A stretch of DNA of 64,000 nt from Spirochaetota bacterium (GTDB lineage: Bacteria > Spirochaetota > Brevinematia > Brevinematales > Brevinemataceae), in assembly GCA_030154445.1 (NCBI GenBank), contig JAGUQW010000002.1:1-64000 (forward strand), in the 5' to 3' direction. The notes beneath the pieces are model-generated. The model was not told the DNA's origin, made no database searches, and saw only the letters and a list, made by a program, of their open reading frames with translations. Shown here in pieces: positions 47,633 through 56,466 of the stretch (positions are counted from its first letter, which is position 1; every line of letters begins with the position of its first letter). The translations under genes and the position numbers were made by a program.

Positions 47633-48925
47633 AAGGGCAAAATTATCTGGAATGATAGCTTTGGCTGGAATCACAATAATATTATCTCGAATAACATAAT
47701 TATCATTATGAATATTGTTTATCTTTTTTGTGTTTAATAAAGTAACATTATTACCAATACGGGAATTTTTATCAATAATAGCATTATTAATAGTACAATT
47801 ATCACCAATGCCAATATTAGGAATTTGCTGTTTTATATTTTCGTTTCTATCTTCTTGTGTTTCTATCCAATCTGCACCCATAATCACTGTATTTTCTATT
47901 TGAGAATTTGACCCAATAATAGCTCTTTGACCAATCACACAATTTTTGATAGAACATTTTTCCAAACGAGACCCCTCTCCAATAATTGATTCTGTAATAT
48001 TACATTTTTTTAGAGATGTTGGAGGAAGTAAGCTAGGGCGTGTGAGATTTGGCCAACGAGGATCATAAAGATCAAATCCATTAGTTTCAAAAGTAAGATC
48101 TAGATTTGCTTTGTGAAAATTATCTAATGTTCCAATATCTTCCCAATATCCTGTATGAACTACAAATTTAACCTGATGATTTTTGATAATATAAGGTATG
48201 ATTTCTTTTCCAAAATCCATCATTTCATGTTTTTTTTGTAATATTTCATCTAATAGAAGTAATTTTATTAAGTATATACTCATTGAAGCAAAGACAAAAT
48301 CTTTGGTAAGATTATATTTTTTTTGCAATTTTTCTGGAATATACCAATCATCATCTAAAATAGTATCGCCAGGTTTTTCCCAAAAATCAATTATCTGATT
48401 TTGATTATTAACTTTTACAATACCAAAAGAATTTGCAGCAGATCTGGGAACAGCTACAACCCCTAGGGTGAGGTCAGCATTGTATTCAGAATGAACGTGA
48501 CGTAATTCTTGAAAATCCATCCTATACAACTGATCCCCAGCTAAAATAAGAGCATGATTAGCGTTTCTAATACTTTTTAAATGATGTAAGCCTTTTCTTA
48601 CGGCATCAGCAGTACCTTGTGAAAATCCAGTATTTTTAAGATCTTTTGATGCTTCACTTGCTATAATATCTACAAAAGAATCATGAAAAAAATCAAATTT
48701 GTATGTTTGGGTAATATGTTGATTTAATGATGCAGAATGAAATTGAGTTAACACAAATATTTTACCGACACCAGAATTGATACAATTAGTGATAGGAAAA
48801 TCAATAATTCTATATCTTCCTCCAAATGGGACTGCTGGTTTGGATCTAAAATTTGTTAATGGTTCTAAACGAGTTCCTTGACCACCTGCTAAAATAATGC
48901 CTAAAATTTCATTCATATGAATCAT
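47630..48925 (-). CDS. glgC: Glucose-1-phosphate adenylyltransferase (ADP-glucose pyrophosphorylase)
   Basis: Makes ADP-glucose for glycogen synthesis. The 431-residue protein has the nucleotidyltransferase domain (LAGGQGTRLEPLT, SKPAVPFGGRYRIIDF, AGDQLYRMD, the EKP segment WEKPGDT) and a C-terminal left-handed beta-helix (repeats such as IGEGSRLEKCSIKNCVIGQ). The ATG at 48925 has AAGGAG six bases upstream; an earlier in-frame ATG does not. Glycogen synthase (glgA) and branching enzyme are not in the window. It follows sdaA by about 28 bases. Confidence 0.95.
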   Translation of the reverse strand: MIHMNEILGIILAGGQGTRLEPLTNFRSKPAVPFGGRYRIIDFPITNCINSGVGKIFVLTQFHSASLNQHITQTYKFDFFHDSFVDIIASEASKDLKNTGFSQGTADAVRKGLHHLKSIRNANHALILAGDQLYRMDFQELRHVHSEYNADLTLGVVAVPRSAANSFGIVKVNNQNQIIDFWEKPGDTILDDDWYIPEKLQKKYNLTKDFVFASMSIYLIKLLLLDEILQKKHEMMDFGKEIIPYIIKNHQVKFVVHTGYWEDIGTLDNFHKANLDLTFETNGFDLYDPRWPNLTRPSLLPPTSLKKCNITESIIGEGSRLEKCSIKNCVIGQRAIIGSNSQIENTVIMGADWIETQEDRNENIKQQIPNIGIGDNCTINNAIIDKNSRIGNNVTLLNTKKINNIHNDNYVIRDNIIVIPAKAIIPDNFAL

Positions 48926-48953
48926 CGTATGCTCCTTAAACATATAATATTAA

Positions 48954-50222
48954 TTATGTACCTTTTTCTCGGCAAGTACAAGACTTTATATTTGTAAAAG
49001 CACTTTGTTCTTGTAATTTTCTGTTATAATATTTAGCTAACCCACCCGTAGAGGTTTCTCTGTAGGCTTCTTTCATATCTTTGCCGGTTTCCATCATCGT
49101 GTGGATCACTTCATCGTAAGAAATAAGATGATCAGATCCTGTAAAATACACATAATAGGCAGATTGTAAAGAGCGAACTGCAGCAGCAGCATTTCGTTCT
49201 ATACAAGGGATTAAAACATAACCACCTAAAGGATCACATGTCATTCCGAGGTGATGTTCCATGGCTACTTCCGCTGCATTTTCAATATGATGTATATCAT
49301 ACCCTAATAAATACGCAGCAGCACCAGCTGCCATAGAACAAGCTACACCAACTTCAGCTTGACAACCAGCTTCAGCACCAGAAATAGAAGCATTATGTTT
49401 TGCTATTAATCCTAAAATACCAGCCACGGCAAGAGCATTACAAATTTCTTGATCTGTTTTATTGTAAGTTTCTTGTAAATAACGAAGTACAGCAGGTAGA
49501 ACACCACAAGCACCACAAGTTGGGGCTGTAACAACTTCTCCCATAGAGGCATTTTGTTCGGATACAGCCAGAGCGTAAGCCGAAACCAATCCATTTTCTC
49601 TAATAATAGGGTTTACTTCTTGCATTGATTTTTTGTATACTTCTGGAGATTTGTAACTATATTTAAGAGGGATAGGAATATATTTGTCAGTAGTTTCCAA
49701 TCCTTTAGTAATAGATCTCATCATAATTAAACGCATATCTTCGAGGTAATTCCAAATATCTTCTGAATCAAATTTAGTTACATATTCTGGTAATGTCAAA
49801 TCATTTTGAATACAATAACTTATAATATCAGATAAATAATGGTGAGGGTAACAATGAACACCTGTATTAATATCTTGTCCAGCATCTACTAGTGCGCCAC
49901 CACCTACAGAAAAAACATTCCAAGTTTCAATAATTTGAATATTATGATCCAAAGCTTCTAAGATCATTCCATTAGGATGTTGTTCAGGCCAAATATCATC
50001 TCTCCAAATAATTTCTATAGGATAAGTACCGAAAGCACGCTCCAATGCTTTATCTGTAAAATGACCTCTTCCTGTTGCTGCAAGACTTCCTTGTAATGTA
50101 ATACGAAAACTAGCTGCTTCTGGATTTTTTTCTCTAAAAATATTTCCTGCACGAAAAGGACCTATAGTATGGGAGCTTGACGGCCCTAATCCATTACGGT
50201 ATAATTCTTTTAATGAATACAC
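48954..50222 (-). CDS. sdaA: L-serine ammonia-lyase (iron-sulfur type)
   Basis: Deaminates L-serine to pyruvate and ammonia using an oxygen-sensitive [4Fe-4S] cluster, an anaerobe's route to energy from serine. The 422-residue chain contains both domains: N-terminal beta domain (LYRNGLGPSSSHTIGP at the start, VFSVGGGALVDAG) and alpha domain with cluster Cys candidates in TCGACGVLPAVL, MTCDPLGGYVLIPCIERN and GCQAEVGVACSMAAGA. The GTG at 50222 gives the standard MYSLKELYRNG start and follows GGAG seven bases upstream; the frame further upstream overlaps the HAD gene. Confidence 0.95.
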   Translation of the reverse strand: MYSLKELYRNGLGPSSSHTIGPFRAGNIFREKNPEAASFRITLQGSLAATGRGHFTDKALERAFGTYPIEIIWRDDIWPEQHPNGMILEALDHNIQIIETWNVFSVGGGALVDAGQDINTGVHCYPHHYLSDIISYCIQNDLTLPEYVTKFDSEDIWNYLEDMRLIMMRSITKGLETTDKYIPIPLKYSYKSPEVYKKSMQEVNPIIRENGLVSAYALAVSEQNASMGEVVTAPTCGACGVLPAVLRYLQETYNKTDQEICNALAVAGILGLIAKHNASISGAEAGCQAEVGVACSMAAGAAAYLLGYDIHHIENAAEVAMEHHLGMTCDPLGGYVLIPCIERNAAAAVRSLQSAYYVYFTGSDHLISYDEVIHTMMETGKDMKEAYRETSTGGLAKYYNRKLQEQSAFTNIKSCTCREKGT

Positions 50223-50244
50223 GCTTATTCTCCATTGATTTTGA

Positions 50245-51063
50245 TTATAGTGATAAAATAACATCAATACATTCTGCAACACTTTTAACCGTGTGAGAAG
50301 CATATTTTGTTAGAGATGATTCTCCATTTGCCATAAGAAAAGCATTGGATTTTCCAACTGTTTCAAACATAGGTAAATCATTAAAAGAGTCGCCTACACT
50401 GTAAATTTCTATATCGTGAGGTAAATGAGATTGAAATTTTATAATTCCATTACCTTTCGAAGCATCTTTGGGTGCGATATCGATAAAATATTGATTTCTA
50501 AAAGCTGTTACATGGTCACCCCATTTTTCTAAAATAGTTTTTTTTGTTTGTTCTGCTTCTTCCAAAATACAAGACATAGGTGTAGCTCCTATAGTTACAA
50601 AATTAGTAGTTTGTGTTAAGGCCTCTGTGATATTTATATGAATAGAGTGATTTTCTTGAATAATCGTAGATATTTTTGATAATAATCGATCTGCTATTTC
50701 ATAGGTCATTGTGCCATCATCCCAATAGATAGTATAATTTTTTAAATGATAAAAATATTCTAGTATTTCTAATCCTATTTTGTTAGAAATACTACTATTT
50801 TCAATTTCGACAATATTTAATAAGGAGTTAGGATTTGTTTTGTAAATCATAGAACCATTACACAAAATTAGTCCATCTGTTTGTACTTCAAATTGTTCTA
50901 TTAAAGGTAGTGTCCATACTAAAGTACGACCAGTACATAATGTAAATAAATTACCAGCTTCTCTAAATTTTTTGATAGCATCTAAATCTTCTTTACTAAT
51001 AAATTGTTTGTGATTGTGTACTAAAGTCCCATCAATATCACAAGCAAGTAATTTCTGTTTCAT
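50245..51063 (-). CDS. HAD-superfamily phosphatase, Cof subfamily
   Basis: A 272-residue cytoplasmic phosphatase of HAD type IIB (Cof). Motif I is ACDIDGTLV (nucleophile Asp9, acid Asp11), motif II CTGRT near residue 43, the Lys and motif III/IV lie in the ASKGNGI and VGDSFNDLPMF segments (about 205-235). Cof enzymes dephosphorylate sugar phosphates, flavin or other small phosphates; the substrate cannot be read from sequence. It is the first gene of the sdaA-glgC-receptor unit on the minus strand. Confidence 0.9.
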   Translation of the reverse strand: MKQKLLACDIDGTLVHNHKQFISKEDLDAIKKFREAGNLFTLCTGRTLVWTLPLIEQFEVQTDGLILCNGSMIYKTNPNSLLNIVEIENSSISNKIGLEILEYFYHLKNYTIYWDDGTMTYEIADRLLSKISTIIQENHSIHINITEALTQTTNFVTIGATPMSCILEEAEQTKKTILEKWGDHVTAFRNQYFIDIAPKDASKGNGIIKFQSHLPHDIEIYSVGDSFNDLPMFETVGKSNAFLMANGESSLTKYASHTVKSVAECIDVILSL

Positions 51064-51151
51064 AGTAACTCCTACTTTTTATAATATATATATATGGTAT
51101 AAACTACTTTACATAAATAGTCAAGTTCGTATATGTATTATGATTTAGTAC

Positions 51152-51179
51152 TTGTTTTAAATTTAAATTTGTATATACT
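51152..51179 (+). promoter_or_regulatory. Probable promoter for the ROK kinase
   Basis: TTGTTT (51152-51157), 16-bp spacer, TATACT (51174-51179); an overlapping TATAAT at 51179-51184 is an alternative -10. Confidence 0.5.
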
Positions 51180-51236
51180 ATAATAAGTGGATATTATTTT
51201 ATATAAGATTTACCCCGAGTGATATAGGAGTGTAGG

Positions 51237-52145
51237 ATGAATTTTTTAGGAATAGATTTAGGTGGAACTAGTGTAAAATATTCGTTAATTGATATTGATG
51301 GAAATATGTCTGTTGAAGGAACATTCCCAACTGTTTCAAAAGATGCTGATGAGCTATTACAAAAATTAATAAAAATAGCAGAACAATACAAAACAAAATA
51401 TAACATTCAAGGGATAGGTATTGCCTGTCCTGGAATTATTCATCCTTATGAAGGACGAGCTTTGTGGGCTAATATGAATATGCCTAAAGGTTGGCACGAA
51501 GTAGTTATAAAAAAAACTTTAGAAAGTATTTTGAAAATTCCTGTAGTCGTTGATAATGATGTTAATTGTGCAGCCTTGGGTGAAAAATGGCTAGGAGCAG
51601 GTCAAGATTATCATACTTTTATTTGTATTGCTATGGGTACAGGAATAGGCTCAGGAATAGTTATCAATGACAAATTATATTATGGAGCAGGTTTTCAAGC
51701 GGGTGAGATTGGTTATATTAGAGCTAATAGAGGATCAACTGTATTTTGGGAAAAGAATGCATCAACATTAGCTTTGGTAAAACGTATAAAAGATACAATA
51801 AGGATCTCTAGATCTTATGCCGAGGAAGAAATCATACAAATAGATGGAAAATGGATTTTTGACAAATATCATAGTGATCAACAAATTGCTTTTGTTGTAG
51901 ATGATTGGGCTGACATCTTGGCTGGTGGTATAGCAGATGCTGTAAGTATTTTAAATCCTCAGGCAGTTATTTTAGGTGGTGGAGTATCGGCTCAAGAACA
52001 AAAGTTACTAGATTTAATTGTTCCGAGGGTGTCTTCTTATTTGCCTAAAGGTTTTATGATAGAGATTGTAATTGCCAAAACAGGTAACAATGCAGCTCAA
52101 TTAGGTATCATCAAACGGCTATTAGATGAATATATTAATAAATAA
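51237..52145 (+). CDS. ROK-family sugar kinase, lacking the zinc motif
   Basis: A 302-residue cytoplasmic kinase, likely for glucose or an amino sugar. The phosphate-1 motif is GIDLGGTSVKYSL (residues 5-17); the catalytic Asp is in VVDNDVNCAALGE (about 103-115); GMGTGIGSGI and LGGGVSAQ complete the ATP site. After GEIGYI the family's CxCGxxGC zinc-binding sequence is absent and replaced by RANRGSTVFWEKNAST. This places it in the zinc-free ROK branch, and makes an assignment as NagK or Mlc-like unsafe. AGGAG precedes the ATG. Monocistronic. Confidence 0.88.
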   Translation: MNFLGIDLGGTSVKYSLIDIDGNMSVEGTFPTVSKDADELLQKLIKIAEQYKTKYNIQGIGIACPGIIHPYEGRALWANMNMPKGWHEVVIKKTLESILKIPVVVDNDVNCAALGEKWLGAGQDYHTFICIAMGTGIGSGIVINDKLYYGAGFQAGEIGYIRANRGSTVFWEKNASTLALVKRIKDTIRISRSYAEEEIIQIDGKWIFDKYHSDQQIAFVVDDWADILAGGIADAVSILNPQAVILGGGVSAQEQKLLDLIVPRVSSYLPKGFMIEIVIAKTGNNAAQLGIIKRLLDEYINK

Positions 52146-52167
52146 AAAATTTATTTTTTGAAGTGGT

Positions 52168-52575
52168 TTATTTGAATATAAATGAAAGTGCCTTAGAGGG
52201 TAATTCTTCAGCTATTTGTTGAGGTATATTTTTGTCTTTTTTTAGTTTCAATCCACCAATATCATTATTACTAGTGACATATATTTTATCACCATTGATT
52301 TGAAACCCAGTATAGAAAATATTAAACATATGATATCCTTTATAGATAGCGATATCTCCGCACATTTTGATAAATTCATGATTGTATCTACCAGTATTAT
52401 CGCGAAGTATAGCGGTATTACCATTTTGTGTAAATGTATAGATTACTTGTCTCCCTTTTATAGATTTACCAATAATAGTTTGATTTTTGATTTGATTTTT
52501 AAAGTCTTCTTCCAAAGATTGTCCAAAAATATTAATACTTAGTAATAAAAATAGGCTAAATAATAGATTATTCAT
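52168..52575 (-). CDS. Small exported protein
   Basis: A 135-residue exported protein with a signal peptide (about 1-18, ending NIFGQS) and a polar mixed body (GKSIKGRQVIYTFTQNGNTAIL, YVTSNNDIGGLKLKKD). No family recognised. The ATG at 52575 follows TAGGAG; upstream in-frame codons overlap the preceding gene. It is the third of three tiny exported proteins in a row on the minus strand. Confidence 0.6.
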   Translation of the reverse strand: MNNLLFSLFLLLSINIFGQSLEEDFKNQIKNQTIIGKSIKGRQVIYTFTQNGNTAILRDNTGRYNHEFIKMCGDIAIYKGYHMFNIFYTGFQINGDKIYVTSNNDIGGLKLKKDKNIPQQIAEELPSKALSFIFK

Positions 52576-52594
52576 AATAACTCCTATATGATAT

Positions 52595-53059
52595 TTATGG
52601 GACAATAATTTTTTGAAAATTAGGTCCGTCTACAGAATTTTGAACATTGACAAGATATCTAGTAATATCTTGAGGAGTTGTATATACTTGAAAAACAGCA
52701 GAAGTACCATCAACATTAATAAACCAAACTAGCATATATTGGTACAATACACCACCAGGAGATCCACTTTTTAGTCTGAATACAGCTTGATTTTGAGGAT
52801 TAGGTGCAACCGTACCAGTAATTTCATAAGGTTCCCAATCATAGTATAAAGTACTACCACGAATAGAGTTAACAATTTGTGCATCATCCATAAAAAACCA
52901 TCTTCTATAAGTACCATCAAAATCAGTTTCAATCTCTTGCCATGTACTACCAATCAATGTTGTTTGAGTGATTCCACCTGTATAATCTGAAGTTAACCCC
53001 ACTTGACAATAAGTAAACCCAAGCATTAAAATACATAATATAATAATTGGAAATTTCAT
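52595..53059 (-). CDS. Exported protein, possible lipoprotein
   Basis: A 154-residue exported protein. The signal peptide ends LGFTYC; Cys18 could be lipidated if spirochaete lipobox rules are relaxed (FTYC). The mature part is beta-rich with many Trp/Tyr/Phe (GSTWQEIETDFDGTYRRWFF), reminiscent of small lipocalin-like barrels, but no family is recognised. Its ATG overlaps the stop of a 39-residue lipoprotein gene as ATGA, and no strong ribosome-binding site is present, so its translation probably depends on that gene. Confidence 0.6.
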   Translation of the reverse strand: MKFPIIILCILMLGFTYCQVGLTSDYTGGITQTTLIGSTWQEIETDFDGTYRRWFFMDDAQIVNSIRGSTLYYDWEPYEITGTVAPNPQNQAVFRLKSGSPGGVLYQYMLVWFINVDGTSAVFQVYTTPQDITRYLVNVQNSVDGPNFQKIIVP

Positions 53060-53175
53060 AATGAAGATATTCCAATAATATTAGTGTTATCTAAAATATC
53101 ATACTGACAAAAATCAGTAGATTCACAAGCTCCAAGTATTAATGCACAACATGCTATTAATATAATTTTAAGCAT
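53056..53175 (-). CDS. 39-residue lipoprotein
   Basis: A very small gene with every mark of expression: AAGGAG seven to eight bases before the ATG, a lipoprotein signal sequence with lipobox LGAC (lipidated Cys17), and a 22-residue mature part (CESTDFCQYDILDNTNIIGI, then SSL). Its TGA overlaps the ATG of the next gene, implying translational coupling. Three more Cys (9, 10 and 23) are present, of which only Cys23 would remain in the mature protein. No known family; it may be a membrane-anchored peptide or serve mainly as a leader for the downstream gene. Confidence 0.65.
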   Translation of the reverse strand: MLKIILIACCALILGACESTDFCQYDILDNTNIIGISSL

Positions 53176-53246
53176 ATTTCAACTCCTTATAATATAATAT
53201 ATATATATATATTATATATATATTATTGAATCGTCAAAATAAACAC

Positions 53247-53278
53247 AAAAAAAAACTCTCATAAAGAGAGTTTTTTTT
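53247..53278 (-). terminator. Terminator of the Arg/Lys-rich exported protein gene
   Basis: ACTCTC (53255-53260) pairs with GAGAGT (53266-53271), flanked by A8-9 on the left and T8 on the right; on the minus strand the stem is followed by a T-run. Confidence 0.85.
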
Positions 53279-53295
53279 AAGAATAAATAACATTT

Positions 53296-54006
53296 TTATT
53301 TTGGTCTTTGTCTTGAACGCGGTATCTTTGAAGTTGGTTTTGGTTTTGGTTTTGTTAATGTAGGGATAGGGACTATTACTAAATTATCAAATGTAACACC
53401 TAATAAACGAAGAGTACCTTTGGAAGAAAGAACACGATTAAAAACTTGTTTGTTTTGGTTAGTGTACTGTATTTCATAAAGATTATTTAATATAGGATAG
53501 GCAGGTAAAGAATTTGAACATATTATATCACCATTATCTAAATAGACATCATCTTTAATCTCAGTGAGAGTTTTTATATAAGTTTGTTGTCTATTGGTAT
53601 TAAGCATAACTCTTTGATTTGGTCTTAAATTACCTACATATAATAACGATGTTTCGATGATAGAAGGTTCAACAAGTGCTTCTCTATTATCTTCAGGATC
53701 TAAGGTATATTGAACATTCTTAGCTACTACCATATTAGCAAAATAAGATTTCTTGGTATTTGTATTGTAATAAATAGCAGAATATTGAATTTGTCCTGTT
53801 TCTGGATAAGAAAGATACATTTCCCATGTTCTAAAGTTACTGCTTAATAATAACAACGGTTCTTTTCTTTGTTTTTTAGCTATCAGTATTTTAGGTTTAG
53901 CTGGTCTTGAAGAGCTTGCAGGTGCTCTTCTTGCATTTTGTCTTTTTTGAGCTTGTAGATCAATAAAACTAGTTGAAAATAGTAATAAGAGTAAAAAATA
54001 TTTCAT
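53296..54006 (-). CDS. Exported basic protein of unknown function
   Basis: A 236-residue exported protein. After the signal peptide (about 1-19, ending LQAQ) come two very basic, low-complexity ends: residues 20-50 (KRQNARRAPASSSRPAKPK) and the last 25 residues (KPKPKPTSKIPRSRQRPK). The middle, about 50-205, looks like a beta-rich domain with repeated 'Y..NTN' turns. The basic tails might bind peptidoglycan, lipopolysaccharide-like polymers or nucleic acid; that is inference. It stands alone between trmI and a terminator. Confidence 0.6.
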   Translation of the reverse strand: MKYFLLLLLFSTSFIDLQAQKRQNARRAPASSSRPAKPKILIAKKQRKEPLLLLSSNFRTWEMYLSYPETGQIQYSAIYYNTNTKKSYFANMVVAKNVQYTLDPEDNREALVEPSIIETSLLYVGNLRPNQRVMLNTNRQQTYIKTLTEIKDDVYLDNGDIICSNSLPAYPILNNLYEIQYTNQNKQVFNRVLSSKGTLRLLGVTFDNLVIVPIPTLTKPKPKPTSKIPRSRQRPK

Positions 54007-54096
54007 GTATGATACCTCTCGTAAAGTAGTATTTTCTTTAATTATAAAGATTTTATGTAATTAAGTCAATAGATAGAAGCTCAATCAACAGTGCTG

Positions 54097-54894
54097 TTAG
54101 ATACTACTTTGTTGATTGCTAGAACTTGCAAATAATAAGTACACGGTATGAGCAACCATTCTATCGTAAGGACGGGTACGACCAGGAGTAGGGCGTATAC
54201 CACGCTCAAATATTTCTTTAGCTCGAATTCTAGTAAATCCATGTTTGGGTAATTCTCTGACAACATCAGCTAATTGTTCTACACAAGGAATAATAATAGC
54301 AATATTTCCACCAGGGGTAAGCACCTCTTTGGCTGCCCATAACAAACCACCTGGCTCAGGTACATCAAGATAGATAGTATCCATTTTTAGATCTAATCCA
54401 AATCCTGTTTCATGAACATCATCTTTCAAAATAAATTCAGCATTTTGAAAACGAGCTAATTTTTCAAAATTTTTAATAGCAATTTTTTGATGCTCAGGTC
54501 TACGCTCAAAGCTATATATTTTACCAGTTGCACCTACGATACTAGAGATAGCAATAGCAAATCCAGCAGATCCAGTGCCAATTTCTAAAATATTAGCACC
54601 AGAAAAGATGTCTGTTTCCATAATGACAGCACCGATATCTTTTGGATAAGAAATAGTAGTGGCTCGTTTGACTTTCATTAATCTATCGGATATTGTTGGA
54701 TGAAGTATAGTAAATTCTTCTGTATCGGTGTGATTTTTAATCGTATCACCCCAATATTGATTCTCTCCAAATTTAATCTCTCCTTTGTTTGTTGAAAGAT
54801 TTCCATTAGGAGTGAAAGGAATCATAAAAGATATTTTTTCATGAGCCAAATAAATAAGTTCACCAGCTTGTATAGGTTTTTTATCGAGAGACAT
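54097..54894 (-). CDS. trmI: tRNA (adenine-58-N1)-methyltransferase
   Basis: S-adenosylmethionine-dependent enzyme that makes m1A58 in the T loop of tRNAs. The 265-residue protein has the N-terminal beta domain (about 1-70), the characteristic RATTISYPKDIGAVIMETDI segment (in parts, about 92-112), the SAM-binding ILEIGTGSAGFAIA near residue 117, and YLDVPEPGGLL, the catalytic Asp region. The usual GSG is GSA here. A GAGGAA site inside the end of xseA precedes the ATG one base after the xseA stop, so the genes are coupled. Confidence 0.9.
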   Translation of the reverse strand: MSLDKKPIQAGELIYLAHEKISFMIPFTPNGNLSTNKGEIKFGENQYWGDTIKNHTDTEEFTILHPTISDRLMKVKRATTISYPKDIGAVIMETDIFSGANILEIGTGSAGFAIAISSIVGATGKIYSFERRPEHQKIAIKNFEKLARFQNAEFILKDDVHETGFGLDLKMDTIYLDVPEPGGLLWAAKEVLTPGGNIAIIIPCVEQLADVVRELPKHGFTRIRAKEIFERGIRPTPGRTRPYDRMVAHTVYLLFASSSNQQSSI

Positions 54895-54895
54895 G

Positions 54896-56023
54896 TTATT
54901 CCTCTATTTGTTCTATACTATTAATAGTAGCATAGATAATTTTATTTTTTGTCTTTATGGTAATAGTATTACCTGATTGAAGAGAAGAATCTGTGCTTGT
55001 AATAGCGGCAAATCCTTTATTTAGTATTCTTTGAACATTATTTTCTTGTAATTTTAGTGATAAAAGAATCAAGGCTTGTTTTTCTGTATCAATATATTTC
55101 TGATAAGTAGTAACCAGTTGATTTTTAAGATAATTTATTTCTAAGTATTTTTCTTTGATTAGATAATTTAATCCTGAAGAAAATTGTTGTTTAATTTGAG
55201 ATAATTCTTGTAATAATTCATTTTTATCAGGAAGAAGTATCATCGCAGCACCAGTAGGTGTTGGAGCTGAAAAATCGGCAACATAATCGATGAGCGTTGT
55301 ATCTACCTCATGTCCTACAGCTGCAATAATAGGAGTATTAGCTTGTGCTACAAGTCTTATTAATTGCTCGTTATTGAAGGCATTGAGATCTTCACTACTC
55401 CCACCACCACGCCCTATAATGATAGCATCCAAATTATTTTTTAAGGCGAGGGATAAAGAATCATAGAGTGATTGAGGTGCATCAGTTCCTTGAACAATAG
55501 AGGGGAAAATAGATATTTGAACGAAGGGATATCTATCTTGTGCGACGCGTAAAATATCTTGTAATACAGCACCATCGGCAGAAGTAACAACCCCTATATG
55601 TTCAGGATATTTAGGAAGTGGATTTTTCCTGGATTCTTCAAACAGCCCTTCTTCGTAAAGTTTTTGACGAAGTTTTTCTAAAGTAGAATGAAAGACCCCT
55701 TCTCCAAGCTTCATCATTTCATCTGTGAAAAAGCTAATTTGTCCATATTTAGTATAATAACTAGGTTGAGCAAAAATAATAACTTCATCACCATCTTGAA
55801 GATGGGATAGTAGTTTTGCAGCATTACTAGAATTATGCGTAAGACAATCTATTTTGGCTTTGTCATCTTTTAATGAAAATCGAATGTAAGCAGAATGTTG
55901 CCTTAGTTGGAGATTGGATATTTCGCCTTTAACTAAGACAGGCCCAAGTTGATCTTTGATTAAGCCTGAAATAAAAAAAGCAACGGCACTCACAGAGAGT
56001 GCCGATTTTTCTAAACCTTTCAT
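54896..56023 (-). CDS. xseA: Exodeoxyribonuclease VII large subunit
   Basis: Catalytic subunit of exonuclease VII, which degrades single-stranded DNA. The 375-residue protein has the N-terminal OB-fold (about 1-100: LVKGEISNLQLRQHSAYIRFSLKD in part), the catalytic domain with GVVTSADGAVLQDI and the signature IIIGRGGGSSEDLNAFN (about 200-216), HEVDTTLIDYVADFSAPTPT, and a shortened C-terminal coiled coil. At 375 residues it is shorter than the usual ~400-450. The small subunit gene xseB is not in the window. It lies in an rpmE-xseA-trmI unit. Confidence 0.95.
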   Translation of the reverse strand: MKGLEKSALSVSAVAFFISGLIKDQLGPVLVKGEISNLQLRQHSAYIRFSLKDDKAKIDCLTHNSSNAAKLLSHLQDGDEVIIFAQPSYYTKYGQISFFTDEMMKLGEGVFHSTLEKLRQKLYEEGLFEESRKNPLPKYPEHIGVVTSADGAVLQDILRVAQDRYPFVQISIFPSIVQGTDAPQSLYDSLSLALKNNLDAIIIGRGGGSSEDLNAFNNEQLIRLVAQANTPIIAAVGHEVDTTLIDYVADFSAPTPTGAAMILLPDKNELLQELSQIKQQFSSGLNYLIKEKYLEINYLKNQLVTTYQKYIDTEKQALILLSLKLQENNVQRILNKGFAAITSTDSSLQSGNTITIKTKNKIIYATINSIEQIEE

Positions 56024-56068
56024 GAAATAAAGAATCCTAATATAATTTTTGATGATTAATAAATAAGA

Positions 56069-56272
56069 TTACTTTTGAGCTGTATAACGATTTTTGAAAC
56101 GTTCAACCATTCCACCACGTTCTGTATTACGATTACTTCCTGTATAAAAAGGATGGCATTTTGAACATACTTCAACAGTCATTTTATCATTAACAGTTTT
56201 GATTTGAAAAGTTTCGCCACAACTGCATGTTACAGTAGTGTCTTTGAGTTCGGGGTGAATCCCTTTTTTCAT
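56069..56272 (-). CDS. rpmE: Ribosomal protein L31 (zinc-binding type)
   Basis: A 67-residue 50S protein starting MKKGIHPELKDTTVTCSCGE. The four zinc ligands of the C+ form are present: Cys16, Cys18, Cys36 and Cys39. CSKCHPFYTG is the family signature. Zinc-type L31 can act as a zinc reserve. It has its own near-consensus promoter and is likely followed by xseA after 45 bases. Confidence 0.97.
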   Translation of the reverse strand: MKKGIHPELKDTTVTCSCGETFQIKTVNDKMTVEVCSKCHPFYTGSNRNTERGGMVERFKNRYTAQK

Positions 56273-56307
56273 AGCGTAAGCTCCTAAGACTTATTTAATT
56301 ATATAAT

Positions 56308-56337
56308 ATTATATAACATATTCTCTAATTTTGTCAA
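56308..56337 (-). promoter_or_regulatory. Promoter for rpmE
   Basis: On the minus strand TTGACA (56337-56332), 18-bp spacer, TATAAT (56313-56308); fits a highly expressed ribosomal gene. Confidence 0.75.
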
Positions 56338-56369
56338 GTATTTTATCAAGTATATAGAATACATTTTTT

Positions 56370-56394
56370 CTATACAAACAATATATTTGTATAG
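56370..56394. promoter_or_regulatory. Inverted repeat upstream of the glycosyltransferase promoter
   Basis: CTATACAAA (56370-56378) and TTTGTATAG (56386-56394) form 9-bp arms around CAATATA, 15 bases before the -35 box of the glycosyltransferase operon. It is a candidate regulator site. Confidence 0.4.
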
Positions 56395-56408
56395 ATTATA
56401 TATTTTGA

Positions 56409-56437
56409 TTTACAAAAGATAATATTTGATCTATAAT
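56409..56437 (+). promoter_or_regulatory. Promoter of the glycosyltransferase operon
   Basis: TTTACA (56409-56414), 17-bp spacer, TATAAT (56432-56437), 46 bases before the first start codon. Confidence 0.65.
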
Positions 56438-56466
56438 ATTAACTTAAAGATATATTAATAAAGTAA

